Position numbers and translations under genes: made by a program
NCBI GenBank assembly: GCA_031365465.1
Contig: JANLYD010000114.1
Coordinates: 1-16,838, forward strand
Direction of reading: 5' to 3'
Length of the DNA stretch: 16,838 nucleotides
Source of the DNA: JABFRJ01 sp031365465
GTDB lineage: Bacteria; Pseudomonadota; Alphaproteobacteria; Rhizobiales; Hyphomicrobiaceae
Notes under the pieces: model-generated
What the model saw: the letters and a program-made list of their open reading frames with translations, nothing else
The model's database searches: none
What the model was told of the DNA's origin: nothing
Shown: in pieces, positions 10,634 to 16,838 of the stretch
Position numbering within the stretch: position 1 is the stretch's first letter
Layout of the letters: each line of letters opens with the position of its first letter

Positions 10634-12289
10634 TCAGGCGAATAGGCCATGCACGTACCAGCGCGGTTTGGGTGTCGGCGGGTCTGCCTCGGAGCCGTAA
10701 AAGCCCTCGCGATAAAGCCAAAGCCTGCGACCGGAGGCATCCTCGATACGCCAGTAATCGCGCGTGGCATTGTTGATCGGACCTACGGCCAGTGGTGCCG
10801 TCGCAAGCAGTGCCGGCCGCCACCATTCAGGCGCGATGCGTTCGGGACCGTGAGCCTGGACTATCCGCAGCGGACGACGACGCCAGCGGAGGTGGATGGG
10901 CGGGCCGTCCGGAACTTCGGCCATGACTTCGATAGGTTCTGGTGGGTCGAGCACTCGTAGGGGGCGTTGGAGGAAGCTGGCTTCAGGCACGGACTGCGCT
11001 TGTTTGCGGGGTATCGAAATCGATGCCTGGACTAGACGAGACGCTTGCTCCGGCACGTGAGTAGCAACGGCTGCAAGCGTATGAATGCGATCTTCGCCGA
11101 AACGAGCGGACAAACGATCGATCAAAGCCGCGCAAGCGTGAGCGAGATGCACTGGCCCCGCTCCATCATCGAGACCGGCGAGTTCGCAGGCTTCTTCGTC
11201 TTTGGTGGAGACGCTGGTGGCTGCAAGGCGGATCAAATCGTAGCCAAATCCCGGATCGAGCGGATCGTCGAGATGCCCGAGGCGCAAGGCCATCAGATCA
11301 GCCATCGTTTTGGGATGGCGACTGGGATTGGCCAACCGCAAATCGATCCGCTTGACCAAGCCGTCGACGCGATAGACGGCGAGTTGAAGGGCGGTCGCCC
11401 CCTGGCCGCGAGATTCGAGAAGAGCACACAACTGCTCGGCCAGATGCCTGCACGCGCGGTCGACTGCGGACGTGGCGAGGATGGGCTCGACAAAGGCCTG
11501 CTCCACCATGGCAGGCGGGATGGGCTGACGGGGGCTTATGGACTCCGTGTCGATACCGCGCGCCTGATCGAGACGCAGGATCAGCGAGGCGCCAAAACGT
11601 GCAGCGAGCGGCGCACGTGGACGCCCGATGAGATCGCCAATGCGTTTCAGACCGACGCGGCGCAAGGCGGCAATGGTATCGGGCGGCAGGCGAAGCGCGC
11701 TGACCGGAAGCTGATCCAAAGCGCCATCGAGACCAGCACGGGTAATGTCGGTCGGGAGGATGCTCAGTTCGGCGGAACTTTCAGCAGACTCTTTGAAGCC
11801 GATACAGCGCGAAAGACCCCACGCGGCACCCACCGTGGGTGCAATGGCGACGGTGGCGCACATTCCGTGCCGGCTCAAGCGGTCCAGCAGATTGCTGCGC
11901 AAACTGCGCTCTCCACCCAAAAGGTGAGCGCAGCCGGTAATATCAAGCATCAATCCATGCGGCGGATCGCGACCGACCATCGGAGTGTATCGATCAGACC
12001 AATCGGCCAAGGCTTCGAGCCAGCGTGTATCTGCCGAGGGATCATGAGGCAGGACACGGAGCGTTGGAACCATGGCACGGGCCTGTGCCAGCGCCATGCC
12101 GACATTGAGCCCTTGGCGCTGAGCCAAGAGATCGGTTGCCATGATGCGTTGCGCCCCTTGCAGCTTGGAAACCAGCACAAGCGGCGCCGCATCAGGCGGC
12201 ATCGGAGTGTTTCGTCTGATCCGGTCGGTGGGAAGAAATGGCATCCAAAGACTGAGATAGCGACGAGGGAAGACCGGGGACGCGGACAT
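10634..12289 (-). CDS. imuB: ImuB, Y-family polymerase-like mutasome adaptor
   Basis: This 551-residue protein has the Y-family (UmuC/DinB-like) fold but lacks polymerase catalysis. The N-terminal RRYLSLWMPFLPTDRIRR replaces the usual Asp-containing VDMDAFF-type motif. At about 107-120 (RDPPHGLMLDITGC) the SxDE catalytic pair is missing while LDITG, the equivalent of LDVTG, is kept. These are hallmarks of ImuB, which bridges the beta clamp, ImuA and DnaE2. RPLRVLDPPEPIEV and the C-terminal RWYVHGLFA are family-typical. I do not see an obvious Q-x-x-L-x-F clamp motif. ATG at 12289 is preceded by GGAAG and begins the conserved region; upstream in-frame starts to 12592 would add about 100 unrelated residues within imuA. 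The start lies 98 bases inside imuA, implying coupling. Confidence 0.94.
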   Translation of the reverse strand: MSASPVFPRRYLSLWMPFLPTDRIRRNTPMPPDAAPLVLVSKLQGAQRIMATDLLAQRQGLNVGMALAQARAMVPTLRVLPHDPSADTRWLEALADWSDRYTPMVGRDPPHGLMLDITGCAHLLGGERSLRSNLLDRLSRHGMCATVAIAPTVGAAWGLSRCIGFKESAESSAELSILPTDITRAGLDGALDQLPVSALRLPPDTIAALRRVGLKRIGDLIGRPRAPLAARFGASLILRLDQARGIDTESISPRQPIPPAMVEQAFVEPILATSAVDRACRHLAEQLCALLESRGQGATALQLAVYRVDGLVKRIDLRLANPSRHPKTMADLMALRLGHLDDPLDPGFGYDLIRLAATSVSTKDEEACELAGLDDGAGPVHLAHACAALIDRLSARFGEDRIHTLAAVATHVPEQASRLVQASISIPRKQAQSVPEASFLQRPLRVLDPPEPIEVMAEVPDGPPIHLRWRRRPLRIVQAHGPERIAPEWWRPALLATAPLAVGPINNATRDYWRIEDASGRRLWLYREGFYGSEADPPTPKPRWYVHGLFA

Positions 12290-13034
12290 GGGGAACTTCC
12301 GAAAGAAGAGATGGAGGAGACAGGAGCGCAGACCATTGCCCGGTGACACCGAAGCGGTTTTTGACGAGCGCCAGATCGACAGCTGGAACAGGGGGTGCCC
12401 AAAGCCGATCGGGGATGGAAGGGCTACTCGCAACCTGCCAACGGGTGGCGACAGGGGCAGGCACAGGCACAGCGGATGTGTGCAACAACAGGCATGGAGT
12501 GACGCTGCGCTCGGCGCGAAGGGCAAGCCGTTTACCGAGTGCCAGCATGTCTGCAGGCAGATTGGGCGGCAATTCAGCCAAGACGCCGTCAAGGCCGCCT
12601 GTCTCCAACCCTATTTCAGTCGCTGCCAGGGCATCGAGAGCTGTCCTTGTCGACATGATGATCAACTGCGCGGGATCCAATCCGAAGCGTCGAAAGCCAT
12701 GCGCATACGGCAGGCCAGACTCAAGGCTGGCGCGGCGATCCTGAATCCATAAAATCGGACGCGGGTGACGTGGAGTGCGTTGCAGACCGGCCGCGAGAGC
12801 CGCCAAATGAGCAAAGAGTGTGAAAGCAAAGCCGCTGGCCGCACATTCATCGCCTGGTCTGGACGGATGAATGGCGTGAATGCGGGCGCGCGCATTCAGT
12901 CCGTCGATTGCGGTAAGTGTGCGAGAGAAATCACGGTCGAGAGCGATAGAAGCAGGCGTCGGCGACGCCATGAGCGGACGACGCCCGCTCTCGATCAGGC
13001 TCAAAGGATGACGCTGGGCATGGAAAGATCGCAT
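12192..13034 (-). CDS. imuA: ImuA, RecA-like mutasome accessory protein
   Basis: First gene of the SOS mutagenesis operon. The C-terminal two-thirds matches the ImuA/SulA-like RecA fold: HAIHPSRPGDECAASGFAF, RPILWIQDRRASLESGLPY, HGFRRFGLDPAQLIIM, DGVLAELP, RLALRAERSVTPCLLLHT, TRWQVASSPS, and VDLALVKNRFGVTGQWSAL. The usual N-terminal LPFG...LPGGGL stretch before HEI is reduced to TAIDGLNARARIHAIH, with no Walker-A-like glycines. ATG at 13034 (MRSFHAQ) is chosen, giving 280 residues, because GAGG lies about 11 bases upstream and it leaves a plausible 60-base leader. ATG at 13082 would sit about a dozen bases from the predicted transcription start, and ATG at 12971 is a shorter option. Function is inferred from family and operon; the start is uncertain. 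Confidence 0.88.
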   Translation of the reverse strand: MRSFHAQRHPLSLIESGRRPLMASPTPASIALDRDFSRTLTAIDGLNARARIHAIHPSRPGDECAASGFAFTLFAHLAALAAGLQRTPRHPRPILWIQDRRASLESGLPYAHGFRRFGLDPAQLIIMSTRTALDALAATEIGLETGGLDGVLAELPPNLPADMLALGKRLALRAERSVTPCLLLHTSAVPVPAPVATRWQVASSPSIPDRLWAPPVPAVDLALVKNRFGVTGQWSALLSPPSLLSEVPHVRVPGLPSSLSQSLDAISSHRPDQTKHSDAA

Positions 13035-13098
13035 CAGGCATGACCTCGCATTGCATCTGCAGGGGTGCAGAAAGCGACGCATATCGAGTAAATCGTAT

Positions 13099-13113
13099 GT
13101 TCTTATATTGTTC
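13099..13113. promoter_or_regulatory. LexA (SOS) operator, GTTC-N7-GTTC
   Basis: The + strand reads GTTC TTATATT GTTC, a perfect direct repeat with a 7-base spacer; the - strand reads GAAC-N7-GAAC. This is the established alphaproteobacterial LexA box. It sits 65 bases upstream of the chosen imuA start and overlaps its predicted -10. The only gene it can plausibly control at close range is the imuA operon; the divergent carboxypeptidase start is about 160 bases away. Confidence 0.9.
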
Positions 13114-13132
13114 TAATTTCCCAAAGAGTCAA
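13102..13132 (-). promoter_or_regulatory. Predicted sigma-70 promoter of imuA-imuB-dnaE2
   Basis: On the - strand TTGACT (13132-13127) matches a -35 box at 5 of 6 positions. Downstream, TATAAG (13107-13102, spacing 19) or AATATA (13109-13104, spacing 17) could be the -10. This AT-rich stretch stands out in a GC-rich window and lies within the LexA box, so repressor binding would block the polymerase. Start of transcription is expected near 13095. The exact -10 choice is inference. Confidence 0.6.
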
Positions 13133-13270
13133 GCCGGGCCTTAAAGAAAGGGCTTTTTAGCAACGATCGCCTGTGCGGCACGGTTGACCGGGCCAATCGA
13201 GCGCTGCAATGATCAGGATGGTGAAATAAGCGCTCATGCGCACACTCACTCCAGCCCCGGCCACCGTCAG

Positions 13271-14497
13271 ATGATGATGACACGTCCCATGCGTCCGACA
13301 TTGGCAGCCGAAGGCCGCACGCCGGCTCATCCAAGCATGCTAACCGCTCTGCTGACGGCTGCAACGCTGTGGATTGCGACAACGGTCACCGTCTGCGCCG
13401 CGCCGAATGCCGAATTTACGATCAAAGCCAAACAGGCGATCGTGATGGATGCCGCGTCCGGTGCGGTGCTGTTTCAATACAATGCCGATCAGCTTATTCC
13501 GCCGGCCAGCATGAGCAAGCTGATGACGATCGCGGTGGTGTTCCGCGCCTTGAAAACTGGTACGAAAAGCCTCGATACCGAATTCAATATGAGTGAGCAC
13601 GCTTGGCGTACGGGGGGCGCGCCATCACGCACATCGGCGATGATGGTGCCACTCAATACGAAGACCAAAATATCTGAGCTGTTACGCGGGCTGATCGTCG
13701 AATCGGGCAATGATGCAGCAATCGCGCTCGGTGAAGGCCTGGCTGGCAACGAGATCGCTTTCGCACGCATGATGGAAGCGGAAGCGCGCCGCATCGGGCT
13801 CGACAAATCGACGTTTCGGAACGCTACGGGACTATTCAATCCCGATCACTTGATGAGCGTCAGAGAACTCGCGTTGCTGGCGCGGTTTCTGATGACGGAA
13901 TATCCGCAATACTATCCGATGTTCGCCGAAAAGAATTTCAATTACCGGAACCACAAATTCATCAATCGTAATCCGCTGCTGTTTCTCAATATCGGGGCGG
14001 ACGGGCTTAAAACCGGACACCTTTCACAGTCGGGCTACGGTGTGGTCGGCTCTGCCGTACAGGATGGCAAACGGTTGATCATCGTGCTGTCGGGCTTGGC
14101 GAGCGAAACCGAGCGGCGGGAGGAGAGCCGGAAAATTCTCGAATGGGGCTTCCACGCCTTCGGTGAATTCAAGCTCTACGAAGCGGGAGAGACGGTCGGC
14201 AAAGCGCGCGTGTGGGGTGGGGAGAAATCCAGCCTGTCCTTGATCGGCAATGGGGAAGTCAACGTCGTGCTGCCGAGATTCCCAGCCAACCAAAAACTCC
14301 GCGCCGAGATCGTCTATAACGGACCTTTGAAGGCGCCGGTGCAGAAGGGCGACAAGGTGGCTGTGCTGAAGGTGACGTCGTCGAACGATGCGACCTCGGA
14401 AGTGCCGCTGTTTGCCGCCGAGGATGTGGCTCCGGCGGGGACAATGCGGCGGGGACTGGATACGATCTATCACTACGCGACGCGGTGGATTCCGTGA
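13271..14497 (+). CDS. D-alanyl-D-alanine carboxypeptidase (DacA/DacC, PBP5-type penicillin-binding protein)
   Basis: The protein, about 408 residues, is secreted to the periplasm and trims the terminal D-Ala from peptidoglycan pentapeptides. The three penicillin-binding motifs are present: Ser80-x-x-Lys83 in PASMSKLMT (nucleophile Ser80), Ser145-Gly-Asn147 in ESGNDAA, and Lys247-Thr-Gly in LKTGHLS. A C-terminal PBP5-like beta domain (about 300-395) and an end that could be an amphipathic membrane anchor (TIYHYATRW) follow. A hydrophobic signal segment spans about residues 23-43, ending VCAAP. Three ATGs in a row at 13271, 13274 and 13277, plus 13289, are all possible starts and none has a strong Shine-Dalgarno sequence. 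The frame is also open from TTG 13184. It diverges from the imuA operon. Confidence 0.94.
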   Translation: MMMTRPMRPTLAAEGRTPAHPSMLTALLTAATLWIATTVTVCAAPNAEFTIKAKQAIVMDAASGAVLFQYNADQLIPPASMSKLMTIAVVFRALKTGTKSLDTEFNMSEHAWRTGGAPSRTSAMMVPLNTKTKISELLRGLIVESGNDAAIALGEGLAGNEIAFARMMEAEARRIGLDKSTFRNATGLFNPDHLMSVRELALLARFLMTEYPQYYPMFAEKNFNYRNHKFINRNPLLFLNIGADGLKTGHLSQSGYGVVGSAVQDGKRLIIVLSGLASETERREESRKILEWGFHAFGEFKLYEAGETVGKARVWGGEKSSLSLIGNGEVNVVLPRFPANQKLRAEIVYNGPLKAPVQKGDKVAVLKVTSSNDATSEVPLFAAEDVAPAGTMRRGLDTIYHYATRWIP

Positions 14498-14580
14498 TCG
14501 AACGCCGGTAGGCGTATGAACTCAACTTTTGAGCCGGTGAAGTTTGTGGCCGCGGCGACTGTGGTTGTGGCGGCCAAAGA

Positions 14581-16230
14581 ATGAGGAACGACGTGGATAC
14601 GTTCGACTATGTCATCGTGGGGGCGGGGTCAGCCGGCTGTGTGCTGGCCGCGAAGCTGTCGGAAGATCCGGCCGTCAAGGTTTGCGTGCTCGAAGCGGGG
14701 CCCAGCGACTGGCACCCGTTCATTCACATCCCGGCGGGCTTCATCAAAACGTTCTACAACAAGAGCATCAACTGGGGCTACGAGATGGAGCCCAGCGAGT
14801 GGACCGGCGGGCGCCGGGTTTATGCACCGCGCGGCAAAACGTTGGGCGGTTCCAGTTCGATCAACGGCCACATCTACAATCGTGGGCAGCGGCTCGACTA
14901 CGAGACGTGGGCACAATACGGCAATCGCGGCTGGGGCTATGGCGACGTGCTGCCGTACTTTCGCGACATGGAAAATCGTATCGGCGTGGACGTGAACAGC
15001 ACCTATCGTGGACAAGATGGCGCGCTTTCGGTGACGGATATCGATTGGAAGCACCCGCTGTGCGAGGCCTTCATCGAGGGCGCCGAGAGCTTGGGTATCC
15101 CCCGCAACCCCGACTACAATGGCGCCATTCAAGAAGGCATATCGTATGCCCAGCGAACGATCCGGGGTGGGCGACGGGTGAGTGCGGCAACCGCGTTTTT
15201 GCGACCGGCAATGTCTCGCTCGAACTTGACCGTCCGCACAAACGCGCACGCGGTGACGCTGCTGTTTCAGGGCAAACGCGCCAGCGGCGTTCGCTATTTG
15301 AAAGGTGGGCGGGGCGGGTCGGGAATCGACGTGCACGCGCGCCGCGAAGTCATCTTGTGCGGCGGAACGTACAATTCTCCGCAACTGCTGCAACTGTCGG
15401 GGATCGGCGCACCGGATCTGCTGCAGAAGCATGGAATTCCCGTCCGGCATGCGTTGCCCGGCGTCGGCGAAAACCTGAAGGACCATTACGCGCCCCGCTT
15501 CGTGGCGCGGGTGAAGAATATCGAGACGATCAATCAGCTGGCGCGGGGCCTGCCGTTGGCGCGCGAGATTGCCAAATACGCAGCGAACCGCACCGGTATC
15601 CTCTCGCTCAGCCCGACGCTGATCTATTGCTTCTGGCACTCGGAGCCGGGGCTCGCGACGTCTGATCTCCAGCTGACGTTCACTCCGGCGAGCTACAAGG
15701 AAGGCGTCCAAGGGCAGTTGGAGTCCGAGCCAGGCATGACCGTCGCGTCGTGGCAGCAGCGGCCTGACAGCCGGGGATATGTGCACATCCGCTCGGCTGA
15801 TCCGTGCGAGGCGCCGCTCATTCAACCCAACTACCTCGTCGAAGAGTCGGACCGTCGCGTGCTGCTCGCCGGAATGAAGCTGGCGCGATCGTTGCTCAAA
15901 ACGAAGCCGCTCGAACCCTACTATGATTACGAGGATTTCCCGGGCCCGAACGTGTCGACAGACGATGAGCTGCTGGCAGCCGCGAAGGCGCGCGGCACGA
16001 CGACATTCCATCCCTCGGGTACGTGCCGAATGGGTCCAGCAAGCGACAAGCTGGCCGTCGTGGACGATCAGTTGCGGGTGCGGGGCATGGAAGGGCTGCG
16101 TGTGATCGATGCGTCGATCATGCCGACCATGCTGTCGGCCAACTTGAACGCTGCCACGTTGATGATTGCGGCGAAGGGTGCGGACATGGTGCTGGGGCGG
16201 GCCGCGAAAGAGGCTGTCGTGGTGGGATAG
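14581..16230 (+). CDS. GMC-family FAD-dependent oxidoreductase (choline/alcohol dehydrogenase-like)
   Basis: The 549-residue flavoprotein has the ADP-binding GAGSAG loop at residues 14-19 followed by LEAGPSDWHP. The GMC signature region GKTLGGSSSINGHIYNRG lies near 85-102, the second signature GGTYNSPQLLQLSGIG near 260-275, His477 in TFHPSGTCRMG is the catalytic histidine, and Asn523 in SANLNAATLMIA is the partner residue. It resembles BetA-type choline dehydrogenases and other GMC alcohol dehydrogenases; the substrate cannot be told from sequence, and no betaine gene is nearby. No signal peptide is visible. ATG at 14581 has only AAAGA before it, whereas GTG at 14593 has AGGA at a 5-base spacing, so the true start may be 12 bases later. 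It is 83 bases after the carboxypeptidase gene. Confidence 0.93.
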   Translation: MRNDVDTFDYVIVGAGSAGCVLAAKLSEDPAVKVCVLEAGPSDWHPFIHIPAGFIKTFYNKSINWGYEMEPSEWTGGRRVYAPRGKTLGGSSSINGHIYNRGQRLDYETWAQYGNRGWGYGDVLPYFRDMENRIGVDVNSTYRGQDGALSVTDIDWKHPLCEAFIEGAESLGIPRNPDYNGAIQEGISYAQRTIRGGRRVSAATAFLRPAMSRSNLTVRTNAHAVTLLFQGKRASGVRYLKGGRGGSGIDVHARREVILCGGTYNSPQLLQLSGIGAPDLLQKHGIPVRHALPGVGENLKDHYAPRFVARVKNIETINQLARGLPLAREIAKYAANRTGILSLSPTLIYCFWHSEPGLATSDLQLTFTPASYKEGVQGQLESEPGMTVASWQQRPDSRGYVHIRSADPCEAPLIQPNYLVEESDRRVLLAGMKLARSLLKTKPLEPYYDYEDFPGPNVSTDDELLAAAKARGTTTFHPSGTCRMGPASDKLAVVDDQLRVRGMEGLRVIDASIMPTMLSANLNAATLMIAAKGADMVLGRAAKEAVVVG

Positions 16231-16243
16231 CGGCCATTCGCGC

Positions 16244-16272
16244 GGGTGGAGGGCAGCCCGGTGCCACCCTCC
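16244..16272. terminator. Possible bidirectional terminator hairpin
   Basis: The 59 bases between the convergent GMC and cysteine synthase stops contain GGGTGG (16244-16249) matched by CCACCC (16264-16269), with GGGCAGCCC nested inside. An alternative pairing is GGAGGG with CCCTCC (16267-16272). The position suits a shared terminator, but there is no T tract on either side, so this is a weak call. Confidence 0.35.
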
Positions 16273-16289
16273 AAACGGGCGTTCAAGTA

Positions 16290-16838
16290 TTACACCGCCG
16301 CAGCCATTTGGTAGTTGGCTGTAGATTTCGAGATCTCCACTTCTTCGGCTGTCATGTCGGCCGAGACGTTTGCGAACAGCGGTGTCGAGAGATAGCGTTC
16401 GCCGGTGTCGGTCAGCATCGAGAGAACGGTCGAGCCCTTTGGAGCGGTGGCTGCCACTTGCAGCGCGCACGCAAACGTCGCGCCTGAGGTGATACCGCAG
16501 AAGATGCCTTCCTTCTGCGCGAGATCGAGACTGCATTTCATGGCATCGGCGTTGGCGATGCCCATCAGACGATCGATCTTGCCGCTGTCGACGGCATCAC
16601 CCAGCAGTTTGGAGATGAAGTCTGGCGTCCAGCCCTGCATCGGGTGGGGCTTGAACGCGGGATGAGCCACGGATGCGCTGCCATCGGGGTTGCGCTGCTG
16701 AGGGAGGCCGCTTTCCAGCAACGGCGCGTCGGAGGGTTCGCAGACGATGATCTTGGTGTCGGGACGCTCCTTCGCCAGCACACGGGCAACGCCCTTCAAA
16801 GTGCCCCCGGTGCCGTAGCCGGTGACGAAATAGTCGAG
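16290..16838 (-). CDS. cysK: Cysteine synthase A-type O-acetylserine sulfhydrylase (C-terminal part, cut by window end)
   Basis: The visible 182 residues are the C-terminal part of a fold-type II PLP enzyme that makes cysteine from O-acetylserine and sulfide. TGYGTGGTLKGVARVL at the cut edge is the PLP-phosphate loop (GTGGT). Later GIFCGITSGATFACAL matches the GISSGA substrate region, and SMLTDTGERYLSTPLF the conserved DTGERYLST near the end of the family. HPMQGWTPDFISKLL corresponds to the HKIQGIGxGFIP stretch of CysK but has diverged. The protein continues about 25 residues past STPLF with a polar then Ala-rich tail, longer than in E. coli CysK. The PLP lysine lies outside the window. It converges on the GMC gene. 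Confidence 0.92.
   Translation of the reverse strand, partial: LDYFVTGYGTGGTLKGVARVLAKERPDTKIIVCEPSDAPLLESGLPQQRNPDGSASVAHPAFKPHPMQGWTPDFISKLLGDAVDSGKIDRLMGIANADAMKCSLDLAQKEGIFCGITSGATFACALQVAATAPKGSTVLSMLTDTGERYLSTPLFANVSADMTAEEVEISKSTANYQMAAAV

Noticed and set aside
10614..10826. N-terminal extension of dnaE2 reaching into imuB
   Set aside because: The extra 71 residues have no DnaE2 similarity, whereas ATG 10613 has a good Shine-Dalgarno sequence and starts the conserved PHP region.
11045..12346. A 433-codon open frame on the + strand opposite imuB
   Set aside because: Composition is that of a shadow frame (many Gln/Arg/Gly, no motif) and imuB on the other strand is clearly real.
12290..12592. 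N-terminal extension of imuB inside imuA
   Set aside because: Cys/Leu-rich residues unlike any ImuB; conserved sequence begins just after ATG 12289.
13138..13159. Short hairpin followed by TTTTT on the + strand between imuA and the carboxypeptidase gene
   Set aside because: The stem is only about 5 pairs including a wobble, and no + strand gene upstream needs a terminator there.
14544..15665. A 373-codon + strand frame overlapping the start of the GMC gene
   Set aside because: Arg-rich translation without motifs; the overlapping frame holds the FAD-binding loop and GMC signatures.
14629..16536. A 635-codon open frame on the - strand, antisense to the GMC gene and running into the cysK region
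   Set aside because: It is Arg/His-rich, shows no recognisable domain, and is explained by GC-rich codon bias opposite a gene with all GMC motifs. It also overlaps the well-supported cysK on the same strand in another frame.

Overview
The window looks like chromosomal DNA of a GC-rich alphaproteobacterium, most likely Hyphomicrobiales (a Hyphomicrobium-like organism is possible but not proven). Three things point there: the order hflC / DUF2065 / Do-type protease; an imuA-imuB-dnaE2 mutagenesis cassette; and, in front of that cassette, the alphaproteobacterial LexA box GTTC-N7-GTTC. Coding density is high. No gene-free stretch exceeds about 190 bases, and I see no tRNA, rRNA, CRISPR array, transposase or phage gene.

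Left part (1-4619, all + strand): the last codons of hflC overlap a two-helix DUF2065 membrane peptide by ATGA. Then come a periplasmic HtrA/Do protease, ispE (isoprenoid precursor synthesis, probable GTG start one base after the protease stop), ddl (D-Ala-D-Ala ligase) and a 2-oxo-hepta-3-ene-1,7-dioate hydratase-like gene. The first part is a membrane and envelope quality-control module; the rest is housekeeping plus one orphan catabolic enzyme.

Middle (4653-7021): aat and sfsA lie on the - strand, and a short CinA-type molybdopterin-binding-domain gene diverges from sfsA. It ends 4 bases from the 3' end of dnaE2.

Core of interest (7026-13132, - strand): imuA, imuB and dnaE2 form a compact operon. 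imuA and imuB overlap by 98 bases; imuB and dnaE2 are 20 bases apart. Upstream is a promoter whose -10 region lies inside a perfect LexA box. Together they should make the SOS-induced error-prone translesion 'mutasome': DnaE2 is the polymerase, ImuB a catalytically dead Y-family adaptor, and ImuA a RecA-like accessory protein. The most unusual thing in the window is a roughly 165-base imperfect palindrome, two inverted copies of a hairpin repeat, lying inside dnaE2 at 8034-8202. It keeps the frame open and adds about 55 residues between the polymerase fingers and the helix-hairpin-helix region.

Right part (13271-16838): a secreted D-alanyl-D-alanine carboxypeptidase (penicillin-binding protein) and a GMC-family FAD oxidoreductase on the + strand, convergent with a cysteine synthase gene cut by the window end.

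Start codons were chosen from family alignment by memory and visible Shine-Dalgarno sequences. No database search was possible.
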